Source of the DNA: Clostridia bacterium
GTDB lineage: Bacteria > Bacillota_A > Clostridia > Oscillospirales > CAG-272
Reading direction: 5' to 3'
DNA: 15,613 nt
NCBI GenBank assembly: GCA_017632155.1
Contig: JAGBRZ010000114.1
Location: forward strand, 1 to 15,613
In this document: piece after piece, positions 7,298-14,518 of the stretch
Layout of the letters: every line of letters starts with the position of its first letter
How positions within the stretch are numbered: position 1 is the stretch's first letter
Program-made: the position numbers and the translations under genes
Notes under the pieces: generated by a model
The model's database searches: none
The model's input: only the letters and a program-made list of their open reading frames with translations
Told to the model about the DNA's origin: nothing

Positions 7298-7381
7298 ATG
7301 GCAAATATTCTTATGAATACTCGATTTTATTATTATTTTAGCCATACGGGCTGCCTTGCAAAGTGTGAGTGCGCAGCATAA
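7298..7381 (+). CDS. Phe/Tyr-rich leader peptide of the aromatic operon (27 aa)
   Basis: ATG at 7298 is preceded by GAAAGGAG (7283-7290) at a good distance. The 27-codon ORF contains Phe-Tyr-Tyr-Tyr-Phe at codons 10-14 (7325-7339), then SHTGCLAKCECAA and TAA. It sits downstream of a consensus promoter, upstream of an intrinsic terminator and of an operon whose end products are precursors of Phe and Tyr. That is the architecture of ribosome-mediated attenuation as in enterobacterial pheL: stalling at uncharged Phe/Tyr-tRNA would favour read-through. The Phe/Tyr mix suits control by both amino acids. The Cys-rich tail is unusual; its codons overlap segments complementary to the terminator, so it may be shaped by RNA pairing. 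Expression of the peptide is inferred. Confidence 0.8.
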   Translation: MANILMNTRFYYYFSHTGCLAKCECAA

Positions 7382-7429
7382 CCGATATGGTTTTGTTGCC
7401 GTTCATTAATTTGAATGCATAACAGCCCG
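7347..7429 (+). promoter_or_regulatory. Candidate antiterminator pairings in the aro leader RNA
   Basis: CGGGCTG (7347-7353, inside the leader ORF) is complementary to CAGCCCG (7423-7429), whose end forms the 5' arm of the terminator. The adjacent TGCCTTGCAAAG (7352-7363) can pair, with one bulge and one G-U, with the terminator 3' arm CTTTGCGGGCA (7455-7465). A local hairpin, GCTGC (7350-7354) with GCAGC (7373-7377) extended by GCA/TGC across a bulge, would hide these segments. These structures exclude one another. Which one forms during stalling cannot be settled by eye. Confidence 0.5.
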
Positions 7430-7474
7430 CAATCATTTCGCCACGTCGGCGAATCTTTGCGGGCATATTTTTTT
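7425..7474 (+). terminator. Attenuator: intrinsic terminator in front of pheA
   Basis: GCCCGCAA (7425-7432) pairs with TTGCGGGC (7457-7464), then a small internal loop, then TTCGCC (7437-7442) with GGCGAA (7448-7453) around a five-base loop. The sequence ATATTTTTTT follows directly, giving a U-tract that ends just before the pheA ribosome binding site. Placed between a promoter and the first operon gene, it must be conditional for the operon to be expressed. Confidence 0.85.
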
Positions 7475-7478
7475 GAGG
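7475..7478 (+). promoter_or_regulatory. pheA: Ribosome binding site deciding the pheA start
   Basis: GAGG directly follows the attenuator U-tract. It is only one base from the ATG at 7480 but seven bases from the in-frame ATG at 7486, so the second ATG is the likely start. Confidence 0.7.
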
Positions 7479-7485
7479 TATGAAA

Positions 7486-8589
7486 ATGTCGAACGAACAG
7501 AAAACCCTGCTCGAAGAAGCAAGAGAACAGATAAATCGAGTTGACCGCGAGATGGCGCGTCTTTTCGAGGAAAGAATGAATGCTGTCCGCAAGGTTGCAA
7601 AGTACAAGATGGCGCGCGGACTTCAGGTGCTCGACCCCGAGCGCGAAAAGCAGGTCATTGAGCGCAACTCCGCTCTGATCGAGGACGACGAGCTTCGAAG
7701 CTACTATATCAGCTTCTTGAATGAGAGTATGGCGATCTCGCGCAAGTTCCAGCACCGCCTTATGGAGGGTCAGCGGGTCGCATACAGCGGCGTTCCCGGT
7801 GCATTTGCGCATATCGCCTCGGCGCGCATCTTCCCCGATGCCGTTTGCGTTCCATACGGCAATTTTAAGGAAGCTTACGATTCCGTCCTCGCCTCCGACT
7901 CCGACTGCGCCGTTCTTCCCATTGAAAACAGCATAAACGGCGACGTCACGCAGGTTATGGATATGGCTTATATGGGAAACCTTTATATCAGCGGGGTCTA
8001 TGAACTCCGCGTTGAGCATTGTCTGCTTGCGCTCCCCGGCGCATCACTCGACGATATAAAGACCGTCATCAGCCACGAGCAGGCGCTCGGTCAGTGCTCC
8101 TCCTACCTTTCGGCTCACAAATGGACACAGAGGGGCGCGGTCAACACCGCCGTTGCGGCAAAGGAAGCGGCAGAGGCGGGCGACAAGACGGTTGCCGTCA
8201 TTGCAAGCGAGGAAACCGCAGAGCTTTACGGTCTGCGCGTGCTTGAGCGAAAGATCAATGAAGGCACCAACAACGTCACAAGATTCGCGGTTTTCACCCG
8301 CGAGCCGATCATACCCACACCCGCAAACAACCGATTCATTATGTTCTTCACCGTCAAAAACGAGGCGGGAAGCCTGATGCACGCCGTTGAGGCATTCGGC
8401 AAGAACGGCTTCAATCTCCGCGCCCTCAAGAGCCGTCCCACAAAGGAAACCAACTGGGAATACTACTTCTATGTTGAGGGCGAGGGCACCATCGCGGACA
8501 AATCGGGCAGAAGAATGCTCGAGGACCTCGAGGAGGTCTGCGGAAAGATCAAAATAATCGCATCGTTTGACAAAGATATTACTCTGTAA
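7486..8589 (+). CDS. pheA: Bifunctional chorismate mutase / prephenate dehydratase (P-protein)
   Basis: Converts chorismate to prephenate and then to phenylpyruvate, the Phe branch; cytoplasmic. The 367-residue protein has an AroQ-type mutase at about 5-92 with the expected active-site set: Arg13, Arg30, Lys41, Asp50, Arg53, Glu54, Ser85, Gln89. The dehydratase domain (about 97-272) carries AYSGVPGAFAH, LPIENSINGDV and the catalytic NVTRF (Thr265-Arg266-Phe267). An ACT domain (about 284-365) with GSLMHAV and ALKSRP, matching the GALV and ESRP Phe-binding motifs, predicts feedback inhibition by Phe. Length fits the family. The start at 7486 rather than 7480 is set by GAGG spacing. It is the first gene after the attenuator, so synthesis is probably controlled at both transcription and enzyme level. 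Its stop overlaps the aroB ribosome binding site. Confidence 0.95.
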   Translation: MSNEQKTLLEEAREQINRVDREMARLFEERMNAVRKVAKYKMARGLQVLDPEREKQVIERNSALIEDDELRSYYISFLNESMAISRKFQHRLMEGQRVAYSGVPGAFAHIASARIFPDAVCVPYGNFKEAYDSVLASDSDCAVLPIENSINGDVTQVMDMAYMGNLYISGVYELRVEHCLLALPGASLDDIKTVISHEQALGQCSSYLSAHKWTQRGAVNTAVAAKEAAEAGDKTVAVIASEETAELYGLRVLERKINEGTNNVTRFAVFTREPIIPTPANNRFIMFFTVKNEAGSLMHAVEAFGKNGFNLRALKSRPTKETNWEYYFYVEGEGTIADKSGRRMLEDLEEVCGKIKIIASFDKDITL

Positions 8590-8599
8590 GGAGAAAAAT

Positions 8600-9622
8600 A
8601 TGATCATCCCCGTAAAGCTCGGCGAAGCGAGCTACGATATAGAGATCAGCCGAGGCGCGATCGACCTCGCGGCTGACAAAATAATGAAAAAGGACCGCAA
8701 GGTCTGTGTCGTCACCGACAGCGGTGTTCCGACGGAATATGCAAAAAAGCTTCTCACCTCTCTTGGCGCGGGCGCGATACTGCACGTCATCCCCGCAGGT
8801 GAGGCAAACAAGAATTTCGACACTCTGCAAAGCGTTCTGCGCACTATGCTTGAGGCGGGATTTACCCGAAGCGATGCCGTTGTCGCACTCGGCGGCGGCG
8901 TTGTCGGCGATCTTGCGGGCTTCGCGGCGGCGACTTATATGAGAGGAATCGATTTTTACAATATTCCGACAACCCTTCTCTCGCAGGTTGATTCCTCTGT
9001 CGGCGGCAAAACGGCTGTCGATCTCGACGGCTACAAGAATATGATCGGCGCTTTTTGGCAACCGAGGGCGGTCTTCATCGACCCCGATCTGCTCACCTCT
9101 CTTCCCTCCCGTCAGATCTCGAACGGTCTTTGCGAGGCGCTGAAAATGGGCGCAACATCCGATCCCGAGCTTTTTGAGCTCTTTGAGAAAAATGATGTTA
9201 TTTCAAATCCCGATTTGATCGAAGAAATTATCATAAAAGCAATCACCGCAAAGCGTGACGTTGTTGAGATAGACGAGCGTGAGGGCGGGCTGCGTAAAGT
9301 TCTCAACTTCGGGCACACACTCGGGCACGCCATTGAAAGCTCTTGCGGGCTCTCTCTTCTGCACGGTGAATGCGTCGCACTCGGAATTCCCCCGATGTGC
9401 GAAGGTAAGGTAAAAGAAAGACTTAAAAAAGCACTTTCGAACATCGGTCTTGACACCGAAGCGGCAAAATATATTACCGATAAAAATTCTATTCTCACGG
9501 CGCTCGCGCATGATAAAAAAAGTGCATCGGGCGGCGCAGTAAACGCAGTCATTCTCAAAGATATCGGGAACTTTGAATTTGTAAAGCTCACACCCAAAGA
9601 ACTTATTGAAAGATTGGATTAA
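8600..9622 (+). CDS. aroB: 3-dehydroquinate synthase
   Basis: Second shikimate step: DAHP to 3-dehydroquinate, NAD- and metal-dependent, cytoplasmic. The 340-residue protein shows ALGGGVVGDLAGFAAATYMRG (NAD-binding Gly-rich loop, about 96-116), PTTLLSQVDSSVGGKTAVD (123-141), NGLCEALKMG, FGHTLGHAIE and LHGECVALG. The metal ligands are Glu179, His239 and His255. Cys replaces the usual Ala in HGEAVA. It is at the short end of family length. The ATG at 8600 was chosen because AAGGAG (8588-8593) lies six bases upstream and overlaps the pheA stop; in-frame extension upstream would add 11 residues from inside pheA. It is the second gene of the operon, and aroC starts 3 bases after its stop. Confidence 0.95.
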   Translation: MIIPVKLGEASYDIEISRGAIDLAADKIMKKDRKVCVVTDSGVPTEYAKKLLTSLGAGAILHVIPAGEANKNFDTLQSVLRTMLEAGFTRSDAVVALGGGVVGDLAGFAAATYMRGIDFYNIPTTLLSQVDSSVGGKTAVDLDGYKNMIGAFWQPRAVFIDPDLLTSLPSRQISNGLCEALKMGATSDPELFELFEKNDVISNPDLIEEIIIKAITAKRDVVEIDEREGGLRKVLNFGHTLGHAIESSCGLSLLHGECVALGIPPMCEGKVKERLKKALSNIGLDTEAAKYITDKNSILTALAHDKKSASGGAVNAVILKDIGNFEFVKLTPKELIERLD

Positions 9623-9625
9623 AAA

Positions 9626-10711
9626 ATGAAAAATTCATTCGGAAACGCAATAAATATCTCGCTTTTCGGCGAAAGCCACGGCGCGGGAGTCGGTGTTCTC
9701 ATCGACGGCATCGCCCCCGGCATCAAGGTCGACGAGGATTTCATAGCGCATCAGCTTACCCTGCGCCGCCCTTCGGGCAAGATCTCAACCGCACGCCGCG
9801 AGACCGACGAATACATCATTCAAAGCGGAGTTTTGGGCGGATACACCACGGGCGCGCCGCTTTGCATTTTCATTCCCAACACCGACACGCGAAGCCGCGA
9901 CTACACCCCCGAGCTTCCCCGCCCCTCCCACGCGGATTTCACCGCGCACGAGAAATACCACGGATTTGAAGACTTTCGTGGCGGCGGACATTTTTCGGGC
10001 AGACTGACAGCCGCGCTCGTCGCGGCGGGAGCAATAGTCATTCCCGCTCTGCGCGAAAAGGGCATCTACATCGGCACTTGCATCAGTCAGATCGGTCAGA
10101 TAGGAATTTCGGAGGTCCCGACAGACCGCGAGGGTCTGCTTGCGATTGCCGAAAGCGATTACGGTCTTACCGACGATTACGCCGCCTCAATGATGAAGGA
10201 CACGATAGAGCTTGCCGCAAAAGATGGTGACAGCGTCGGCGGAGTTCTTGAAACCGCAATCATCGGTCTTCCCGCGGGACTCGGGGAGCCCTGGTTCGAC
10301 GGCGTTGAATCACAGATCGCGCGCGCCGTTTTCGGCATTCCCGCAGTTAAATCGGTTGCATTCGGCGCAAAGGATATTGAAACAATGCGCGGCAGCCGCG
10401 CAAACGACGCCTTCACCGTGAAGAACGGCGAAATTGTCACCGCAACCAACAATTCGGGCGGAATTCAGGGCGGAATCACAAACGGTATGCCCATCATCTT
10501 CCGCACCGCGATCAAGCCCACTCCCTCGATCTCGCAGAATCAGCTGACGGTAAATATGCAAACTCGCGATGAGACCGTGCTGAGTGTCAAGGGCAGACAC
10601 GATCCCTGCATCGTTCCGCGCGCGAGAATAGTCCTCGACAGCGTCGCCGCCTTGGTCGTTGCAGATATGCTCACCGTCCGCTACGGCTCGGACGCTCTCA
10701 CGTCAAAATGA
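9626..10711 (+). CDS. aroC: Chorismate synthase
   Basis: Last common step: EPSP to chorismate, requiring reduced FMN. The 361-residue protein has the family signatures in order: FGESHGAGVG (His18), RRPSGKISTARRETD, NTDTRSRDY, RPSHADFT with KY, FRGGGHFSGRLTAALVAAGA, GLPAGLGEPWFDGVE, NNSGGIQGGITNGMP and the C-terminal RHDPCIVPRA. Length is normal. The ATG at 9626 follows the aroB stop by 3 bases without a good Shine-Dalgarno, so translation is probably coupled. The 3' end overlaps aroEK in an ATGA junction. No FMN reductase domain is attached, so reduced FMN must come from elsewhere in the cell. Confidence 0.97.
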   Translation: MKNSFGNAINISLFGESHGAGVGVLIDGIAPGIKVDEDFIAHQLTLRRPSGKISTARRETDEYIIQSGVLGGYTTGAPLCIFIPNTDTRSRDYTPELPRPSHADFTAHEKYHGFEDFRGGGHFSGRLTAALVAAGAIVIPALREKGIYIGTCISQIGQIGISEVPTDREGLLAIAESDYGLTDDYAASMMKDTIELAAKDGDSVGGVLETAIIGLPAGLGEPWFDGVESQIARAVFGIPAVKSVAFGAKDIETMRGSRANDAFTVKNGEIVTATNNSGGIQGGITNGMPIIFRTAIKPTPSISQNQLTVNMQTRDETVLSVKGRHDPCIVPRARIVLDSVAALVVADMLTVRYGSDALTSK

Positions 10712-11961
10712 AATACGGACTTATAGGCGAAAAGCTTTCGCACAGCTTTTCAAAAGAAATACACGAATCCCTCGCGGACTATACCTACGAAATACGCGAG
10801 CTGACGCCCGACGAGGTCGCTCCCTTCCTTGAAGCGCGCAAGTTCGAGGGCATCAACGTGACGATTCCTTACAAGGAAAAAGTCATTCCCCATCTTGATT
10901 CTGTCAGCGATGCCGCAAAAAAGATCGGCGCGGTCAACACGATCAAGAAGCTCGATGGCAAGCTGATCGGTGACAACACGGATTTTTACGGTATGCGCGA
11001 GATGATCCTCCGCGCGGGCATTGAGATCGGCGGCAAAAAGGCTCTCATTCTCGGCACGGGCGGAACCTCGAAGACCGCAAAAGCGGTGCTCTCCGACCTT
11101 GGCGCAAAAGAGCTTATCACGGTTTCGCGCCAAGCAAGTGAAAATACAGTAACCTACGAAACCGCGATCGCGCTTCATTCGGATGCCGAGATAATCGTCA
11201 ACACCACACCTCTTGGAATGTATCCGAAAACCGAAGGAGTGCCGATTGATATCGCGCATTTTCCGAACCTCTCGGGCGTGATCGACGCGATATACAATCC
11301 TTTGCGAACGAATCTCATCCTTGAAGCCGAGGGGCGGGGAATTCCCGCAGTTGGCGGACTTATGATGCTGATCCTGCAAGCGGCAAAGGCATCTGAAATT
11401 TTCCTTGGTAAAAAAATTGGTGACAAAGAAGTTGAAGCGGTTATCAAAAACATCTTTAAATCGAAAGAAAATATAGTCCTCATCGGTATGCCAGGAAGCG
11501 GAAAATCCACCCTCGGCAAGCTGATCGCGGAGATGACGGACAGAGCCTTCATCGACACCGACACAGTAATTGAAGAAATAACGGGCAAGCATCCCGCCGA
11601 GATCATCCGCGAATCGGGTGAAAACGCTTTCCGCGACATCGAAACGCAAGCTGTGCGCGAGGTATCAAAGAGGAGCGGAATCGTGATCGCCACGGGCGGT
11701 GGAATCGTTAAAAGATGGGGAAACATTCCTCTTCTCCGCCAAAACGGCAAGATACTTTATATTGATTGCTCCACGGACGAGCTTCCCGTCACCCCCGACA
11801 GACCGCTTTCATCAAGCCGCGAGGTTATCGAAGAACTACACCGCACCCGCCATCCGCTTTATACCGTGGCGGCAGATGCAGTCATCGCAATATCACATAA
11901 TAACGAACTCAAAAACAACGCAAATGAAGTTTTAAAAATCTTTTCGGAGATGATAATATGA
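10708..11961 (+). CDS. aroEK: Fused shikimate dehydrogenase - shikimate kinase
   Basis: One 417-residue protein for steps four and five. The dehydrogenase part (1 to about 250) shows KLSHSFSKEIH (shikimate binding), NVTIPYK with catalytic Lys56, IGAVNTI, DNTDFYG with Asp92, NADP loop LGTGGTSKTA (115-124), NTTPLGMYP and a C-terminal GLMMLILQAA. A short KNIFKSKEN linker leads to the kinase (about 254-417): Walker A GMPGSGKST (260-268), shikimate-binding FIDTDTVIEE (Asp283, Asp285), ENAFRDIE, ATGGGIV, lid TPDRPLSS (Arg365) and RHPLYTVAAD. Reading through the join is continuous, so this is a true fusion. The start overlaps the aroC stop by 4 bases with no clear ribosome binding site, pointing to coupling. 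The 3' end encodes the GGAGA used by aroQ. Confidence 0.95.
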   Translation: MKYGLIGEKLSHSFSKEIHESLADYTYEIRELTPDEVAPFLEARKFEGINVTIPYKEKVIPHLDSVSDAAKKIGAVNTIKKLDGKLIGDNTDFYGMREMILRAGIEIGGKKALILGTGGTSKTAKAVLSDLGAKELITVSRQASENTVTYETAIALHSDAEIIVNTTPLGMYPKTEGVPIDIAHFPNLSGVIDAIYNPLRTNLILEAEGRGIPAVGGLMMLILQAAKASEIFLGKKIGDKEVEAVIKNIFKSKENIVLIGMPGSGKSTLGKLIAEMTDRAFIDTDTVIEEITGKHPAEIIRESGENAFRDIETQAVREVSKRSGIVIATGGGIVKRWGNIPLLRQNGKILYIDCSTDELPVTPDRPLSSSREVIEELHRTRHPLYTVAADAVIAISHNNELKNNANEVLKIFSEMII

Positions 11962-12410
11962 AAATTCTTGTTCTCAACGGACCAAATATTAATATGCTCG
12001 GCATCCGCGAGCCCTCGATCTACGGCAAAGAAAACTACGCCTCTCTGCTTGCGAAGATACAAAACTATGCCGCAGTGCGTGGGGTCGATCTGAAAGTTCT
12101 CCAAAGCAACCACGAGGGCGTTCTTGTTGACGCCATTCAGGAGGCTTATATGAAATTCGACGGAATCGTCATCAACCCCGCGGCATATACGCACACATCG
12201 GTGGCTCTCCTTGATGCTCTCAAAGCTGTCGGCATCCCAACCGTTGAGGTTCACATCTCGGATGTGTCGAAGCGCGAGGCTTTCAGACAGATCAGCTACG
12301 TCCGCGAGGCTTGCATCGCAACGATCTCGGGTCACGGCACAGACGGCTATCTTGAAGCAATCGATTTGCTGATCGAGCATAAAAAAGCAAAGAAAAATGA
12401 AAAAATTTAA
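11958..12410 (+). CDS. aroQ: Type II 3-dehydroquinate dehydratase
   Basis: Third shikimate step, 3-dehydroquinate to 3-dehydroshikimate, by the dodecameric type II enzyme. The 150-residue sequence has LNGPNINMLGIREPSIYG with catalytic Tyr22 and the preceding flexible-loop Arg17, then QSNHEG, VINPAAYTHTSVAL, VEVHISDVSKRE (catalytic His) and ISGHGTDGYLEA. Size is typical. The ATG overlaps the aroEK stop (ATGA), with GGAGA at 11946-11950 seven bases upstream. The Lys-rich tail HKKAKKNEKI overlaps the start of aroA by 14 bases. Type II rather than type I (AroD) is what this operon uses, and no AroD copy is in the window. Confidence 0.96.
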   Translation: MKILVLNGPNINMLGIREPSIYGKENYASLLAKIQNYAAVRGVDLKVLQSNHEGVLVDAIQEAYMKFDGIVINPAAYTHTSVALLDALKAVGIPTVEVHISDVSKREAFRQISYVREACIATISGHGTDGYLEAIDLLIEHKKAKKNEKI

Positions 12411-13635
12411 CGTAAAGATTGCCCCGTCGCGCCTTTCGGGATGTGTTACGGCACCGCCCTCGAAAAGCATCTCGCACCGCGCACTCATCTGCGCCGCGCT
12501 GGCAGACGGCGAGAGCGTGATCTCGAATCTCGCATTTTCGCAGGACATCCTTGCGACTGTCGACGTTTTGCGAGCTATCGGAGCAAAAATTAAGAAGATC
12601 GACGATTCGACGCTCAATGTCCTTGGAATCGACGGAAAACCCAAATCTCTTTCCGTCCTTGAATGCCGAGAATCGGGAAGCACGCTTCGATTTATGATTC
12701 CGATCTGCCTGCTTTCTCCCGATGAATTCAAGCTTTCGGGAAGCAAAAAGCTTCTCTCACGCCCTCTCAGCGTATATTCGGATATTTTCAAAGTTCGATA
12801 TTGCCGTCCCCACGGCAATACTCTTACACTTTTGGAGGGGGAACCAATCAAATCGGGCGAATACCGCCTTCCCGGCAACGTCAGCAGCCAGTTCATCACG
12901 GGTCTGCTATTTGCCCTTCCGCTCTGCAGAGGCGAGAGCAAGATCATCGTTGAAGGCGATTTCGAAAGCGCGTCCTACATCGATCTGACGCTTGATTCGC
13001 TCCAAAAATTCGGCATAAAAGTTACTCGGGAAAATAATATTTTCTATATAAACGGCAACCAAAAATACACCCCCGCAAACGTAAATATCGAGGGGGATGC
13101 CTCGAATGCCGCGTTCTTTGAGGCGCTGAATCTCATTGACTGCAAGGTTACCGTTGCGGGTCTTAACCCAAGCAGTTTGCAGGGAGATATGGTCTTTAAC
13201 AAGCATTTCGAGGCACTTAAAGCCCATTCATCCGAGCAAATTGATCTTTCGAATTGCCCCGATCTTGCGCCGATTCTCTTCTCTGCCGCGGCTCTTTTGG
13301 GCGGAGGAAGCTTCACCCACACAGACCGTCTTCGCCTCAAAGAGAGCGACCGCATTTCTGCAATGAAGGAAGAGCTTGAAAAGTTCGGTGCACGCATTGA
13401 GGTCATCGATGGGCAAAACGGCGGAACGGTCAACGTGCTGCCCGCCGAGCTTCACGCCCCGAAGGTTCCCCTCTCCTCACACAACGACCACCGCATTGCA
13501 ATGAGCCTTTCCGTCCTCGCCCTCCGCTTCGGCGGCGAGATTGAGGGTGCGGAGGCAGTAAGAAAAAGTATGCCCGATTTCTTCGAAAATCTCGAAGCCC
13601 TCGGCGCACACATCACAAAAACCGAAACAATATGA
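12397..13635 (+). CDS. aroA: 3-phosphoshikimate 1-carboxyvinyltransferase (EPSP synthase)
   Basis: Sixth shikimate step: shikimate-3-phosphate plus PEP to EPSP. The 412-residue protein carries PPSKSISHRALI (Lys23), CRESGSTLRFM (PEP-binding loop, Gly94, Arg98), GNVSSQFITGLL (shikimate-3-phosphate site), EGDASNAAFF, the catalytic Asp289 in CPDLAPILFSAAA, RLKESDRISAM (Glu316), NDHRIAMSLSVLALRF and VRKSMPDFF. Length is a little below the usual 420-430. The start is 14 bases inside aroQ, with only a weak purine run ahead of it, so it probably depends on ribosomes terminating on aroQ. It ends in a 4-base ATGA overlap with tyrA. Confidence 0.96.
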   Translation: MKKFNVKIAPSRLSGCVTAPPSKSISHRALICAALADGESVISNLAFSQDILATVDVLRAIGAKIKKIDDSTLNVLGIDGKPKSLSVLECRESGSTLRFMIPICLLSPDEFKLSGSKKLLSRPLSVYSDIFKVRYCRPHGNTLTLLEGEPIKSGEYRLPGNVSSQFITGLLFALPLCRGESKIIVEGDFESASYIDLTLDSLQKFGIKVTRENNIFYINGNQKYTPANVNIEGDASNAAFFEALNLIDCKVTVAGLNPSSLQGDMVFNKHFEALKAHSSEQIDLSNCPDLAPILFSAAALLGGGSFTHTDRLRLKESDRISAMKEELEKFGARIEVIDGQNGGTVNVLPAELHAPKVPLSSHNDHRIAMSLSVLALRFGGEIEGAEAVRKSMPDFFENLEALGAHITKTETI

Positions 13636-14516
13636 AACTTACAAAAGATACAAAAATACTGATCGTCGGCCTTGGACTTCTCGGCGGCTCATATGCCATG
13701 GCGCTGACAAAGAAAGGCTACACGGTCAAAGCACTCACCCGCTCGCAATCGAGCATCGACTATGCGCTTGAAGCAGGCATTATTGCCGAGGGCAAAACGG
13801 GCGTTGATGCCGACATGATCGCAGAGGCAGACCTGATCGTCTTTTCCGTCTACCCGCGAGTGCTGATCGAGTGGATGGAGCAAAACCGTAACCTTATCAA
13901 ACCCGGCACGGTGCTCACCGACGTCACGGGCGTCAAGGGCTACACCGTCCACCGCATCCAATCGATGATTCCCGAAGGCGCAGAATTCATTTCTGCGCAC
14001 CCGATGGCGGGCCGCGAATGCCTCGGCGTGCAGAACGCAACCGACGAAATTTTCAAAAAAGCAAACTACCTTGTCGTTCCCACAGAAAAGAACACCGAGG
14101 AAGCCTGCATCCTTTGCGAAGATCTTGGCCGCGAGCTCGGATTTGCGCGTATTTCACGCATTTCCGTCGACAAGCACGACGAAATGATCGCGTTCCTTTC
14201 TCAGCTGACACACGCAATAGCAGTCACGCTGATGTGCTGCAACGACTCGCCCGACCTTGTGGATTACACGGGCGACTCCTTCCGCGATCTTACGCGTATC
14301 GCAAAGATCGATGACGCAATGTGGAACGAGCTCTTCATGTGCAACCGCGACGAGCTTGCAAAGCAGATGGACATATTTTCCGAAACTTTTGAGAAAATGC
14401 GCAAGGCTCTCAAAGAAGGCGACACGACAACAATGCGCCAAATGATGCGTACCTCTACCGAAAGGCGAAAATTATTCGATATTAACCCCCAAACCAACTC
14501 AAAAGGAGATAAATAA
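13632..14516 (+). CDS. tyrA: Prephenate dehydrogenase
   Basis: Oxidises prephenate to 4-hydroxyphenylpyruvate, the Tyr branch. The 294-residue protein has an N-terminal dinucleotide loop IVGLGLLGGS (11-20), SAHPMAGREC with His123, HDEMIAFLSQLTHAIA with His194, and GDSFRDLTRIAKID with Arg218 and Arg222. No ACT domain follows, unlike many Firmicute TyrA proteins, so direct Tyr feedback through ACT is not expected. After the second strand the sequence is ALTRSQSS rather than an acidic residue, which hints at NADP rather than NAD (inference). TDVTGVKG replaces the commoner DVGSVK loop, placing Gly where many relatives have the active-site Ser. It overlaps aroA by 4 bases and no chorismate mutase domain is attached; prephenate comes from PheA. 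The AAGGAG for the next gene is inside its end. Confidence 0.94.
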   Translation: MKLTKDTKILIVGLGLLGGSYAMALTKKGYTVKALTRSQSSIDYALEAGIIAEGKTGVDADMIAEADLIVFSVYPRVLIEWMEQNRNLIKPGTVLTDVTGVKGYTVHRIQSMIPEGAEFISAHPMAGRECLGVQNATDEIFKKANYLVVPTEKNTEEACILCEDLGRELGFARISRISVDKHDEMIAFLSQLTHAIAVTLMCCNDSPDLVDYTGDSFRDLTRIAKIDDAMWNELFMCNRDELAKQMDIFSETFEKMRKALKEGDTTTMRQMMRTSTERRKLFDINPQTNSKGDK

Positions 14517-14518
14517 AA

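Noticed and set aside
7259..7480. T-box riboswitch in the pheA leader
   Set aside because: I see no T-box sequence (AGGGTGGNACCGCG-like) and no long specifier stem; the leader instead has a translated Phe/Tyr ORF and a short terminator.
11859..12947. Reverse open frame (362 codons) across aroEK, aroQ and aroA
   Set aside because: It spans three well-supported genes on the other strand; a byproduct of codon bias.
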